64,000 bases of DNA, taken from SZUA-430 sp040080835. Lineage in GTDB: Bacteria > Pseudomonadota > Alphaproteobacteria > Micropepsales > Micropepsaceae. Positions 24,869 through 33,913 of this stretch are shown in pieces (positions within the stretch are counted from its first letter, which is position 1; every line of letters begins with the position of its first letter). Made by a program: the position numbers and the translations under genes. The notes under the pieces are model-generated. The model searched no databases and was not told the origin of the DNA. It was given only the letters and a program-made list of their open reading frames with translations. The stretch is taken from assembly GCA_040080835.1 (NCBI GenBank), contig JBEBHP010000006.1, forward strand, positions 176,622-240,621, in the 5' to 3' direction.

Positions 24869-25730
24869 GCGCCGTCGAGACCTTGTTGGAATTCAGAAAC
24901 TGCAGCACAGCGACGACAAAGGCGTCGTTGCGGTCACCGGCGACCATGTGTCCGGCACCGGCGACATTGGTGAAAGTTGCGTGCGGTACCATTTCAATAA
25001 ATTCTTTCGCGGCCTCCTCGCTCACCAGTTCGCTCATGCGGCCACGGATCAAATGCACCGGCAGGGTAAGATTGCGTGCACCCGACTCAAATCTCTCCAT
25101 GAGGTGTTCGTCGCGGCCCTCCATCACGCTTGTGACAAAGCGCGGGTCCCAGTGCCAACGATAGCGACCGTCGGCATGACGGCGCAGGTTCTTTGCGAGA
25201 CCGCTCAGTTCGGTGGGCCGTGGCCGGTGCGGTAGATACGAGGCGATAGTGTCGGCAGCTTCATCGAGGCTTGCAAAACCGTCTTGCAAATTGGCGCCCA
25301 TGAATCCCATGATTTTTGCAACGCCCGAGACCTCCATCCGTGCCGTGATATCGACCAAGGTGAGCGAGGAAAACGTGCGCGGTGCCAAGACGGTTTCGAC
25401 CATCAATCCGGCAAGACCGCCGAGCGATGCGCCAACCAGCGCCGGCCGTTCACCGAGTTGATCGGCGACCACGACGAGGTCTTCTGCAAATCGTTGCATG
25501 CGATAGTCCCCGATGGGGGACCATTCGCTTTCGCCGTGACCGCGCAAATCGAGCGCGACCGCACGCCATCCCTGAAGCGCCAGCTTGCTTGCGGCACTAG
25601 ACCAGGCATGCCGCGTCTGACCGCCGCCATGTGCCAGCAGCACCGTGCCGCGATGCGGCGATCCTGTCACATCGCCGACCAACGCAACCCCGTCCGCGCC
25701 TTGAAACACCTGTCGCGTCGTTGCCTGCAT
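24858..25730 (-). CDS. Alpha/beta-fold hydrolase
   Basis: A 290-residue alpha/beta hydrolase. HGGGQTRHAW forms the oxyanion region, GASLGG carries the nucleophilic serine, and AGAGHMVAGD the catalytic histidine; the acid lies near RGRMSELV. The LDLRGHGESEW segment is typical of esterase, epoxide hydrolase or C-C hydrolase relatives. It was followed by a thioesterase gene, now broken. It is divergent from the marR-efflux operon across only 48 bp, so both may answer to the same MarR protein, for example if the hydrolase detoxifies an efflux substrate. Confidence 0.85.
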   Translation of the reverse strand: MQATTRQVFQGADGVALVGDVTGSPHRGTVLLAHGGGQTRHAWSSAASKLALQGWRAVALDLRGHGESEWSPIGDYRMQRFAEDLVVVADQLGERPALVGASLGGLAGLMVETVLAPRTFSSLTLVDITARMEVSGVAKIMGFMGANLQDGFASLDEAADTIASYLPHRPRPTELSGLAKNLRRHADGRYRWHWDPRFVTSVMEGRDEHLMERFESGARNLTLPVHLIRGRMSELVSEEAAKEFIEMVPHATFTNVAGAGHMVAGDRNDAFVVAVLQFLNSNKVSTAHDR

Positions 25731-25762
25731 CCGTTAACTCTTTCTTTGCAAGGCCCATGATA

Positions 25763-25776
25763 GTAAGGTAGCTTAC
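25763..25776. promoter_or_regulatory. Candidate MarR operator
   Basis: GTAAG (25763-25767) and CTTAC (25772-25776) form a perfect inverted repeat with a 4-nt centre, directly in front of the marR start at 25779 and inside the 48-bp divergent promoter. Position and symmetry fit autoregulation. Confidence 0.5.
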
Positions 25777-25778
25777 AA

Positions 25779-26318
25779 ATGATTAAAACAAAAGCGAATA
25801 CTGCAACCCGAAAGCGGACGCTTGACGCCGTAGCGTCAGAGCCGCGTCCGCCTCTCGCTAGCCAGTTCGATGCTGGGTTCCAACTTGCCGAAGTCACACG
25901 ACTCATGCGTGCTGCATTCGACCAGAGGATGCGCGCCATCGGCCTTACAAGTGCCACGTGGCGCGTGCTTGTGTATCTCGGACGTTCAGACGGGCGAACG
26001 CAAATCGATTTGGCGCGCCAATTGGAAGTCAGCCGTGTCTCTCTCGGCCAGATGATCGATCGGTTAGAGGCCAGTGGTCACGTAGAACGGCGTTCCGACG
26101 CGTCGGATCGCCGAGTTTGGCGTGTTCATCTGACGAAGAAATCACACGAGATCGTGCCGGACATGATTGCGACGGCGCGAGCCCTTCAGGAAGAGGCATT
26201 CGCGGAGTTCAACCCCGAGGAGATCGCAACGCTTCGCCGTATGCTTGGACGGCTGCGCAATCGGTTGCTGAGCATGAAGATTGATGACGCGGCTTTCGAC
26301 GAGGAGGCACGCGAGTGA
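25779..26318 (+). CDS. MarR-family repressor of the efflux operon
   Basis: A 179-residue MarR protein. The winged helix spans about residues 60-125 (TSATWRVLVYLGRSDGRTQI, LARQLEVSRVSLGQMIDRLE, wing SDASDRRVWRVHL); N- and C-terminal helices would form the dimer. It is the first gene of a marR-emrA-emrB-oprM unit, an arrangement in which the regulator usually represses its own operon and is relieved by the exported compound. Its stop overlaps the GTG start of emrA. Confidence 0.9.
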   Translation: MIKTKANTATRKRTLDAVASEPRPPLASQFDAGFQLAEVTRLMRAAFDQRMRAIGLTSATWRVLVYLGRSDGRTQIDLARQLEVSRVSLGQMIDRLEASGHVERRSDASDRRVWRVHLTKKSHEIVPDMIATARALQEEAFAEFNPEEIATLRRMLGRLRNRLLSMKIDDAAFDEEARE

Positions 26319-27403
26319 ACGAGGCATCAACCGGTACCACAAGCACCACTGCGACCCGCGCCGCCAGATTGCAGAGTCTGGTGCAGCGCTGGCGGCGGCA
26401 ACTGCTGATCGGCGGGCCGCTTGCCGTTTTGCTTGTTGCCGGATGGTATTTTCTAACCAGCGGACGCTATCAAGATACAGAGAACGCCTATGTGCAAGCC
26501 GCACGCGTTCCCATTAGCACGAGCATCACGGGCCGCATCGTCGAGATGCGAGTGCACGAGAACGACCTCGTCAAAGCACTACAGATACTATTCGTGCTTG
26601 ATCGCAAGAACTACCAAGCCGACGTTTCGCAATGGGAAGCAGCGCTCGCGACCGCGCAGCTTCGGGTGAGCTCGCTCAAAGCCGAATACCGCTCGCGCCT
26701 CGCCTCTTTGCGAAGTGCCGAACAAACGCTTGGCTATGCGCAACGAGAGCAAGTTCGCGCGCGCAAACTCGCCGCGGACGGCATCGTATCGAGCCAAGAC
26801 CTCGACAAAGCCTCCCATGAATTGGCGGAGGCCCGTCAGCGCCTCGACACCGCACGTCAAGCCGTTGCGGCCACGCTGGCGGAGTTGGGCGGCGCTGCTG
26901 ATATTGAGATCGATCAGCACCCGGCGGTTCGCGAAGCAGCAGCGCGCTTGGAGCGCGCGCGGCTGGCGCTTTCCTATACGAACGTTCTCGCACCACAAGC
27001 GGGGACCGTCACGCGCGTCGATCAAGTGCAGGTCGGTTCATTCGTCAATGCAGGTCAGCCGCTGTTTTGGCTGGTCGCTGGTGAGCCTTGGGTTGAAGCA
27101 AATTTCAAAGAGGATCAGCTCACCCAAATGCGGGTCGGACAGAAGGCGACCGTGCGTATCGATGCCTATGGCGGCGAAGCATTCGACGCCCGGGTAACGA
27201 GTCTCAGTCCCGGCACAGGCGCGGTGTTCTCGGCGATCCCAACCCAGAATGCGACGGGCAATTGGGTCAAGGTCGTTCAACGTCTGCCGGTTCGGCTGAC
27301 GTTGGTGAAAGCGCCGCCCGATCTTGTCCTTCGAGCAGGGTTGAGCGCACAAGTGAGCGTCGACACGAAGTCAGATGTCGAGCCCGTTCGCGGCATACAA
27401 TAA
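26315..27403 (+). CDS. EmrA/HlyD-type membrane fusion protein
   Basis: A 362-residue periplasmic adaptor. One N-terminal transmembrane helix (about residues 32-50) precedes the beta-barrel/lipoyl half (ENAYVQAARVPISTSITGRI), a long coiled-coil hairpin (about 105-200) and the returning lipoyl strand (SYTNVLAPQAGTVTRV), as in EmrA. It should link the inner-membrane EmrB-like pump to the outer-membrane channel encoded downstream. The start is GTG, overlapping the marR stop (GTGA). Confidence 0.92.
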   Translation: MNEASTGTTSTTATRAARLQSLVQRWRRQLLIGGPLAVLLVAGWYFLTSGRYQDTENAYVQAARVPISTSITGRIVEMRVHENDLVKALQILFVLDRKNYQADVSQWEAALATAQLRVSSLKAEYRSRLASLRSAEQTLGYAQREQVRARKLAADGIVSSQDLDKASHELAEARQRLDTARQAVAATLAELGGAADIEIDQHPAVREAAARLERARLALSYTNVLAPQAGTVTRVDQVQVGSFVNAGQPLFWLVAGEPWVEANFKEDQLTQMRVGQKATVRIDAYGGEAFDARVTSLSPGTGAVFSAIPTQNATGNWVKVVQRLPVRLTLVKAPPDLVLRAGLSAQVSVDTKSDVEPVRGIQ

Positions 27404-27407
27404 TTCC

Positions 27408-28934
27408 ATGGGTACGACCGTCTCATCCATCGCACGCGGCCCGATCACCATTTCGATCATGCTCGCATCGACGATGAACACGCTCGACACCACGATCGCG
27501 AACGTCGCCCTGCCGCACATGCAAGGAAGCCTGTCGGCAAGTCAGGACCAGATCACCTGGGTGCTGACATCGTACATCGTAGCGCAGGCCTTGATGACCC
27601 CGTTGACCGGCTGGCTCGCCGGTCGCATCGGGCGCAGGCATCTGATGCTGGTGTCTATTGCAGGTTTTACGGTAGCATCGGCCGCCTGCGGCATTGCGAC
27701 GAGCTTGACCGAAATTGTGCTGTTCCGGGTGCTTCAGGGCATCTTCGGTGCCTCGTTCATTCCGCTTTCCCAAGCCATTCTCTTCGACATCAACCCGCCT
27801 CAGCGCTATCCGCAGGCGATGGCGATGTTCGGCGCGGGCGTCGTACTCGGTCCGGTGGTCGGACCGGCCTTAGGCGGTTGGCTTACCGATGCGTTCGACT
27901 GGCGTTGGGTGTTTCTCATCAATCTGCCGGTCGGCTTATTGGCCTTTGGGGGAACGTGGCTGACGCTGCCGGAGCATAAAGCGGAAACGTCCCGGCCTTT
28001 CGATCTTGCGGGCTTTGGCGCGCTTGCGTTATTCATCGCCGCCATTCAGTTGTTCCTGGATCGCGGCCCCGGTCAGGATTGGTTTGAGTCCTGGGAAATC
28101 TGGATCGACTTCGCGCTGGCGGGGCTTGGCCTTTATCTTTTCGTGATTCTAACAGCGACGAGCGAGCATCCGTTTTTCAGCCGCGGTCTCTTGCTCGACG
28201 CCAACTTCATGACTGGCTGTTTCGTCGGTTTTGCGACCGGCGTTTTGCTCTACAGCGCCATGGCGTTGTTGCCACCCCTGATGCAGCAGCTACTGGGCTA
28301 CCCGGTCGTGACAACAGGCATCGTCACCATGCCGCGCGGCGTGGGCATGTTCTTCAGCATGTTCTTGGTCGGACGCCTTCTCCACTACATTGACGTTCGC
28401 CTCGTTCTGCTCACCGGTTTGGCGCTCAATGCGTTGGCGTTGTGGCAAATGACATGGTTCACGCTCGAAATGGATTCTCATCTCGTCGTCACTTCCGGTT
28501 TTATCCAGGGTTTCGGGATCGGCCTGATCTTTGTACCGTTGAGCACGCTTGCGTTCTCAAGCGTGTCGACCGCCCTACGGACGGAAGCATCCTCGATTTT
28601 CACCCTGGTGCGCAATTTGGGATCGAGCGCAGGCATTTCCGTCATGCAAGCTCTCTTCGCACGCAACGTGCAGGTCGCACATGCGAGCCTCGCGGAGGGT
28701 GCGCGTTTGGACAATCCCAATTTTCAGTCGATGGGATCCGCGTCATTCAATCTCAATTCGCTTGACGGCATGTTGGCGCTTAATGGCGAGATCACGCGTC
28801 AAGCGGCGATGATCTCGTACATCGATGATTTCTATTTTGTGATGGCGCTGTCGATCTGTGCGATGCCATTGGTTTTGCTGTTGCGTCCGCCGAAGTTTGT
28901 GACCGCGGAGGATGCCAATGCGCTTGTGGAATAG
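27408..28934 (+). CDS. EmrB/QacA-type drug efflux transporter (DHA2, MFS)
   Basis: About 508 residues with 14 predicted transmembrane helices. Motif D1 (LDTTIANVALPHM), motif A (GWLAGRIGRRHLM) and motif C (GAGVVLGPVVGPALGGWL) of the 14-helix drug:H+ antiporters are intact. It would expel amphipathic drugs or toxic organics by proton antiport. The start at 27408 places the first helix correctly; an ATG at 27375 would overlap the adaptor gene and add 11 residues. Its 3' end overlaps the outer-membrane gene by 17 nt. Confidence 0.92.
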   Translation: MGTTVSSIARGPITISIMLASTMNTLDTTIANVALPHMQGSLSASQDQITWVLTSYIVAQALMTPLTGWLAGRIGRRHLMLVSIAGFTVASAACGIATSLTEIVLFRVLQGIFGASFIPLSQAILFDINPPQRYPQAMAMFGAGVVLGPVVGPALGGWLTDAFDWRWVFLINLPVGLLAFGGTWLTLPEHKAETSRPFDLAGFGALALFIAAIQLFLDRGPGQDWFESWEIWIDFALAGLGLYLFVILTATSEHPFFSRGLLLDANFMTGCFVGFATGVLLYSAMALLPPLMQQLLGYPVVTTGIVTMPRGVGMFFSMFLVGRLLHYIDVRLVLLTGLALNALALWQMTWFTLEMDSHLVVTSGFIQGFGIGLIFVPLSTLAFSSVSTALRTEASSIFTLVRNLGSSAGISVMQALFARNVQVAHASLAEGARLDNPNFQSMGSASFNLNSLDGMLALNGEITRQAAMISYIDDFYFVMALSICAMPLVLLLRPPKFVTAEDANALVE

Positions 28935-30348
28935 ACCGCACAAATTGGCATCGTTGGCCCTATCGCTGCTCCCGCTCTGTGCCTGCGCAACGGTTGGGCC
29001 GGACTTCGTCCCGGACCAAAGCGCCGCTCCTGAGCACTACGAGATGGCGGGAGACGCTGCCGCTCCCGGGGTCCGCTTTGCCGAAAGAGCACCTGACACG
29101 ACTTGGTGGCGGTTTCTGAACGCACCAAAGCTTGACAGTGTGATTGACCTGGCGCTCGCCGACAGCCCGACACTCGCTGAAGCGGATGCAGCGATTGACG
29201 CAGCTCAAGCTACTGCGGAGGCGGTGCGCGGCGGCGCACAGCCGCAAGTGGATGTGACCGCCGGACCTGAGCGGGAACGCGTCAATGCGGCGGCGTTCGG
29301 ATTTGCTGGTTTTCCAGCCCAGACAATCTCTCGTTATTCGATCGGCGCTGCCGTGAGCTACGATCTCGATTTGTTCGGGGGCCGTCGTCGCGAGATCGAG
29401 TCTGCGGAAGCGCGTGCGGAAAGCGAGCGCTATCGATTCGAGGCCGCTCGTCTTACGCTTGCCGGAAATATTGTGTTGCAGGCGATCGAACTGGCATCCT
29501 TGCGCGCCCAAATTGCAGCGGTAGAATCAACAATTGCCGACGACCGCAAGACCGTCGCCCTCGTCGAACGCGCGATTGCACTCGGTGCGACCGCACGCAC
29601 AGCCAAAGTGAGCGCCAAAGTCCAACTCGCTCAGGACGAAGCCGCGCTTCCCGCTCTGCGTCAGCGGTTCGCGGTCTTTCGTCACGAACTGGCGCTTATG
29701 GTGGGTCGAGAGCCAGGCCGGTGGGCGCCGCCGGAATTCGACCTTGCTGATTTTTCGCCGTCGCCGGAGATTCCTGTTGCCGTGCCGTCTGTTCTGCTCC
29801 GGGGTCGCCCAGATATTCGCGCTGCAGAAGCAGCACTTCATACCACCACGGCGCAGATCGGCGTACAGACAGCGCGGCTCTATCCCAATCTCGACATCAC
29901 GGCGAATTTCGCGCAAATCGCCTTGGCGCCGGAAGACGTTTTTTCTTATGCGGCATCAGGATGGAGCGTCGGATCGCAGCTCCTGGCGCCACTTCTTCAC
30001 GGGGGAACGCTCCGCGCGAACGTGCGCCGCGCTGAAGCAGAAGCGGATGCTTCGAGCGCACGGTATCGATCGACCGTACTGCGCGTGTTCGTTGAGGTCG
30101 CCGATGCACTTCAAGCTGTCGCCAATGACGATGCAGAGTATCGGGCCCAGCAATCGGTGTCGCAGTTGGCGCAGGAAAATTTGGCGCTCGCACGGCGCGC
30201 ATTTGAACTGGGTGGCGGAACCATTCTTCAGGTACTTGATGCACAACGCCAGAACAACGCTGCTCATCGTGCTCTTGTAGCGATGGAAGGGCGACGACTC
30301 GGAAATCTCGCGCGTCTTCGTGCGGCCACAACAGTTGCAGTGCCGTGA
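28918..30348 (+). CDS. Outer-membrane efflux lipoprotein (OprM/NodT family)
   Basis: A 476-residue TolC-like channel of the lipid-anchored NodT/OprM group. The lipobox LCAC is followed by the family marker VGPDFVPDQ, and two repeated OEP domains contain the internal VPSVLLRGRPDIRAAE and LAPLLHGGTLRANVRRAEA. It completes the tripartite pump. The start at 28918 is favoured because GGAGG lies 6 nt upstream; an ATG at 28912 is possible. Confidence 0.92.
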   Translation: MRLWNRPHKLASLALSLLPLCACATVGPDFVPDQSAAPEHYEMAGDAAAPGVRFAERAPDTTWWRFLNAPKLDSVIDLALADSPTLAEADAAIDAAQATAEAVRGGAQPQVDVTAGPERERVNAAAFGFAGFPAQTISRYSIGAAVSYDLDLFGGRRREIESAEARAESERYRFEAARLTLAGNIVLQAIELASLRAQIAAVESTIADDRKTVALVERAIALGATARTAKVSAKVQLAQDEAALPALRQRFAVFRHELALMVGREPGRWAPPEFDLADFSPSPEIPVAVPSVLLRGRPDIRAAEAALHTTTAQIGVQTARLYPNLDITANFAQIALAPEDVFSYAASGWSVGSQLLAPLLHGGTLRANVRRAEAEADASSARYRSTVLRVFVEVADALQAVANDDAEYRAQQSVSQLAQENLALARRAFELGGGTILQVLDAQRQNNAAHRALVAMEGRRLGNLARLRAATTVAVP

Positions 30349-30781
30349 ATGGGAAGCACCGATCGAATCCAATACGGGTGCAATACGAAAATGGCCGTGA
30401 GGGATGACGGTTCGTTGCCCCCAACGAACTCAGCGTGGCAAAGATTAGCAACGGCTCGGGCGCTTCAAGGGTTATGCCCGCTCGTCTAATCGAGTGCGTC
30501 CGATAACATATGGAATGCATCATCCAGCCGAGCCAACGGCTTGCGTCCGGTGAGGCACGCTGTGTGCACTACAGCTGCGATAATGGATAGGCAAAGCTTT
30601 CCATCTCTCCCTGGGCATCTGGCTCCCAACCGCCAGCGGTGGCGCGTCGTTAACGAAAACATCGTGGTTGACGACGTGACCCGGGTCACGCGGGAGCGAT
30701 TCCGCACGGGTCCTTCGGCTGCTGCATGCTTGGCGGCACAGATCTCCGACCATACGTTGAGTCCTACTGGGGTCTGCATTC
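30349..30781. other. Gap between efflux operon and mobile element
   Basis: No gene is supported. A 16-bp perfect palindrome lies at 30675-30690. This is the most likely zone for the left border of the conjugative element, though no attachment repeat was identified. Confidence 0.4.
30675..30690. promoter_or_regulatory. 16-bp palindrome upstream of the LuxR gene
   Basis: CGTGACCCGGGTCACG is perfectly symmetric and lies about 90 bp before the LuxR/TraR-type start. Size, symmetry and position suit a lux/tra-box-like site; no experiment or consensus match supports it. Confidence 0.4.
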
Positions 30782-31492
30782 GTGCAACGCGTCTTTCAGG
30801 ACTTTGTCGAAGGCATCAGAACGAGCGAGGACACGAACGCGCTGCGTTCCGCGACGGCGAAGGCGCTCGCTGCACTCGACTTTCACTGTTTCGCGTATTT
30901 CGTCCTGTCGAAACCAAACGCCTGCGGCTGGGAACTCGTTTCCACCTATCCGCAAGCTTGGCTGCGGCGCTATGCGGAACAGAAGTACCAATGGCTTGAC
31001 CCCGTGATTGAGGGTGTGCGCGCGTTCGATGCGCCGTTCGAATGGGACGCAGCGCCGGCAAATTCGTCTGTGGCGCAGCGCCAGCTCTTCGACGAGGCCG
31101 CTCAATTCGGGATTCGCTGCGGGTTTGTAATCCCATTCCGTGAGCCTGGTCATCCCATTGCGGCAATGTCGATCGTCGCCAGTGAACCGCTCGTTGCGTT
31201 TCAGCGATCCATCCAGGCCAATCGCGCGACGCTCCAGCTCATGGCGGTCTTCGTTCACCTGCATGCGCGACGAATTCTATCCGCGGGGCGTGTGGTTGCC
31301 GGTGTCAGGTTGTCCCATCGCGAGCTTGAGTGCTTGCGATGGGCCGCACGCGGCAAATCGGCTTGGGAAATCGGGTGCATCCTCGGGATAACGCGCCGCA
31401 CGGCCGCGTTTCACTTGGAGAATGCGAAAGCGAAGTTGGGCGTCAGGACGATCTGCCAAGCGGTGGCGCGCATTTCTGCTGACGGTTTATGA
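30782..31492 (+). CDS. LuxR/TraR-type quorum-sensing receptor
   Basis: A 236-residue LuxR protein. The N-terminal autoinducer domain keeps Trp60, Tyr64, Asp73 and Trp88, matching TraR Trp57, Tyr61, Asp70 and Trp85 with identical spacing, so it probably binds an N-acyl-homoserine lactone. The C-terminal HTH (LSHRELECLRWAARGKSAWE, IGCILGITRRTAAFHLENAK) is canonical. No LuxI synthase is in the window. At the head of a conjugative element it may tie transfer functions to cell density, as TraR does on Ti plasmids. Confidence 0.9.
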   Translation: MQRVFQDFVEGIRTSEDTNALRSATAKALAALDFHCFAYFVLSKPNACGWELVSTYPQAWLRRYAEQKYQWLDPVIEGVRAFDAPFEWDAAPANSSVAQRQLFDEAAQFGIRCGFVIPFREPGHPIAAMSIVASEPLVAFQRSIQANRATLQLMAVFVHLHARRILSAGRVVAGVRLSHRELECLRWAARGKSAWEIGCILGITRRTAAFHLENAKAKLGVRTICQAVARISADGL

Positions 31493-31583
31493 GGAGAGAC
31501 CGGCGCTGCCAACCTGTGCACTTGTACAGGCTGCGCGGTTCGCATCGACGAAGTGGGGTAGGGCCCGCGAGCAAGGTGCCCCC

Positions 31584-32315
31584 ATGTGGTCCGAGCAGCA
31601 GCCCGATTGGCGCAGCAAGGAGAGTTATGCCTACACCGTGAACTTGACCCGGCTCGGCTGGGCCTGGGAGTTCCTGCGCCGCAACCCGCAGTTCCAAGCC
31701 GATGTTATGCAAGGACCGACAGTGGGTGACGGCGGTCGACGCCATGATTTGCGGCGCTGGAGCGTCCTGCGTGCCGATACGCCGTCCAAGAACGCTCTGG
31801 AAGCCAAGGTGTTCTGGGATCCCAACGCTTGTTCGCACGTGCTTCCGCTTGTGGCGGCGCACCGCGCAGTCCCTGTTTCCACGGACCGGCTGATCTCAGG
31901 GCGCGTGAGCCATGTCCTAATCTGTGACGGCGGCCGTCGTCTTCAACTGTCGGTTCGAATTTGTGCTGTGCGGGAGCCGGAGAATCTCCTAACCGAAGCC
32001 ATCGTTCCGCCAACCGAAGGTGCATGCCGATGGCGTGCGCTTATTTGTTTCAACGAATACCTTTGCTCTGGCCATCTTTCCCGGCGTCATTTTCGATCGG
32101 AACGAACGGCAGGGCGGCTCTTGCGTGTGACGCAAGCCCTCGACGGTGCGTTGTGTGAAGCGTCCCACCGTGAGATTGCGATTGCACTTTACGGCCGCGT
32201 CCGCGTGTCGGGCGACTGGAACGACCCAGGCGAGTATCTTCGTGACGGCGTCCGGCGCGCGATCCGGCGCGGGCGCTTGCTGATGAACGGTGGCTACCGT
32301 CACTTTCTACGTTGA
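31584..32315 (+). CDS. DUF6499/DUF2285 mobile-element protein
   Basis: A 243-residue protein. The N-terminus (WAWEFLRRNPQFQADV) is the short DUF6499-like segment, and the C-terminus (HREIAIALYGRVRVSGDWND, then a basic helix ending RRGRLLMNGGYR) is DUF2285, a DNA-binding-like domain common beside alphaproteobacterial conjugation genes. The function is unproven; a transcriptional role is likely. The start at 31584 is chosen because conserved residues begin there. It overlaps the convergent DUF2285-like gene by 16 bp. Confidence 0.75.
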   Translation: MWSEQQPDWRSKESYAYTVNLTRLGWAWEFLRRNPQFQADVMQGPTVGDGGRRHDLRRWSVLRADTPSKNALEAKVFWDPNACSHVLPLVAAHRAVPVSTDRLISGRVSHVLICDGGRRLQLSVRICAVREPENLLTEAIVPPTEGACRWRALICFNEYLCSGHLSRRHFRSERTAGRLLRVTQALDGALCEASHREIAIALYGRVRVSGDWNDPGEYLRDGVRRAIRRGRLLMNGGYRHFLR

Positions 32316-32638
32316 CCGGCGCGCGGCTTCTTGCTCAGAAGGCCGCGGTAACCCTCATCGCTCATCCAAACGGCGCGTTTCAAATGGCTCACCAGTGCAC
32401 GCAGCGCCTTGTCGCGGTTCATGCCCGGGGCTGCATCGAGAATGATGTCGAGCATCGCGTCTTCGCTCGCAGCCTTGGACTTGGCGTCCAGCAGTCTGAG
32501 ATAGATTGCAAAATGGGCTTCATCATAGGCTGTGATTGTCGGCGATCGGGGCGCCTTTTCGGCTAAGGGCGGCGCCGCGCTCTTGGGCATTTCGCGATGC
32601 AGGCGAGCTCTTGCCGCAACCTTGCGTTCTTCCGCCAT
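32300..32638 (-). CDS. Small DUF2285-like protein
   Basis: A 112-residue basic protein. The core AHFAIYLRLLDAKSKAASED and LRALVSHLKRAVWMSDEGYR follow the second DUF2285-type pattern seen in mobile-element proteins, with lysine-rich ends. It is convergent with the larger DUF2285 gene and divergent from an XRE gene. Probably a small DNA-binding accessory regulator. Confidence 0.65.
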   Translation of the reverse strand: MAEERKVAARARLHREMPKSAAPPLAEKAPRSPTITAYDEAHFAIYLRLLDAKSKAASEDAMLDIILDAAPGMNRDKALRALVSHLKRAVWMSDEGYRGLLSKKPRAGQRRK

Positions 32639-32817
32639 GGCAATTGTTTCCTTGGCACCTCAGCCGTCCTTACCACTTCTGCCCCGGCAAGAACATGATG
32701 ACACGCTGTTTGCGCCCCATGGAAACGGTTGGGCTGGGGCCAACACGGGATGAGACGGTGGTGAACCCGTTTTGGGATAATCCGAAATGAGGATCAGCTT
32801 CGCAAGCGCCAACTGCT

Positions 32818-33066
32818 ATGGCGTGCATGCGAAAATCCACACACACCAAACCGTATTTGAGACTGAGAGAAGCGTTGGCGGCAGCCCGCGAGGCGGCGGG
32901 CTTGAGCCAGCACGAACTCGCCCGGCGGCTCGGGCGGCCTCAATCGTTTGTTTCGAAATGCGAGAGCGGAGAACGCCGTGTGGATGTCGTTGAGTTGCTT
33001 CACATCTTCAAAGTCCTGCGCGCCGACTCCATCGAACTCGTAAGAGCGCTTTTGCGCGAGTTCTGA
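32818..33066 (+). CDS. XRE-family HTH regulator
   Basis: An 82-residue protein almost entirely made of one Cro/CI-type HTH: LREALAAAREAAGLSQHELA, RRLGRPQSFVSKCESGERRV, then ELLHIFKVLRA. The start may instead be the fourth codon (32827). It is a candidate switch gene for the conjugative element, divergent from the small DUF2285 gene. Confidence 0.85.
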   Translation: MACMRKSTHTKPYLRLREALAAAREAAGLSQHELARRLGRPQSFVSKCESGERRVDVVELLHIFKVLRADSIELVRALLREF

Positions 33067-33194
33067 TCCGTCTTTGGGCGTCCGCGCGGGGCTCGCGCCC
33101 CACGCGCCACGTGCTCGTGAACCGAGCCGCTTTGCGTCTCGGCCCTGCGGGCGTCGCCCCCTGACGCGGTCCCGCCTGCGGCGGATGGCCATCG

Positions 33195-33385
33195 CGTTCC
33201 GCGATGACGTCTTTTGTTGCTTTCCCCTCACGCGGTGCGGGCGGCACTCCCCGTCTAGGCCCGCTGCGGCGGACCTCAACCCGCGCGAAGGTGCGCGGGT
33301 CCTCCACTTCGTTCCGGCCTTGTCAGGTGCGGTCCGCCTCGATCAGCGGGCCTACCCGGTCGCGCCGCCCACCCCGCTCACATGG
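33195..33385 (+). repeat. GC-rich leader repeat, copy 1
   Basis: Related over its length to 35165-35352 (shared blocks such as TCTAGGCCCGCTGCGG, CGCGGGTCCT, GCGGGCCT and CGCCGCCCACCCC) and to part of 42285-42425. It is full of short inverted repeats and has no open gene. Copies 2 and 3 directly precede antirestriction-type genes; this copy is now followed by the hairpin and IS110. Confidence 0.75.
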
Positions 33386-33496
33386 GGAGATACTGGTCAA
33401 GCATCATGTGCCGAAAATCTGAATCCACTTTTTGGACACGTCGCATTCGCATCGAAAACGAGGCGCGAACCGCCATCGACGGCGTCCATGACATCT

Positions 33497-33581
33497 GCTC
33501 TGCATAGTATCGAAGTCACGCCCCGAAGCCGCGCAGCGGGCCGCCGAAGGCGGCGGGCTTGAGTTCGATACTATGCAGAGC
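33497..33581. repeat. 85-bp structure with perfect 18-bp inverted ends
   Basis: GCTCTGCATAGTATCGAA (33497-33514) is exactly mirrored at 33564-33581. The 49-nt interior itself folds: CCGCCGAAGGCGG lies near the centre and AAGCC/GGCTT pair outside it. This resembles a small non-autonomous element (MITE) or a structured regulatory site; no target duplication is visible. Confidence 0.8.
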
Positions 33582-33913
33582 GAACCTCGACGAGGCCGTC
33601 CCGATGATGTGTGTCCAATAAGTGAAAACGAATCTCTTACGGCTTTTGCAATTTCGCGACTCCCTTTTTTGTTTCGTATCCAAGGTCCGAGCCTCTCGTC
33701 ATGGCATGGTGAAAATCCTCACCAGTCCAAACTCACATCCGGTCGCTGTTCGAAGCAGCTGCACCAATATCCCGCTTGCGTCGGGTTAAGGCTCAGGAGG
33801 ACGGGTCCAATCTTCCGGTCGGCTTTTTAAGCCATGTGGGGTGGTAGGTCCGTCCACCTGGATCCGCCGGGTTCGATCAATCCCGGTAGATTAGTGGATT
33901 GTTTGAATCGGAA

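Larger units (their letters stand above)
33067..33913. other. 850-bp non-coding stretch with leader repeat and hairpin
   Basis: No gene is supported. It contains GC-rich leader repeat copy 1 (about 33195-33385), an 85-bp inverted-repeat structure (33497-33581) and about 330 bp next to the IS110 transposase stop, which must include one end of that element. Confidence 0.6.

Noticed and set aside
30349..30781. Attachment site of the conjugative element
   Set aside because: No direct repeat shared with the right side of the element was found; the border stays unproven.
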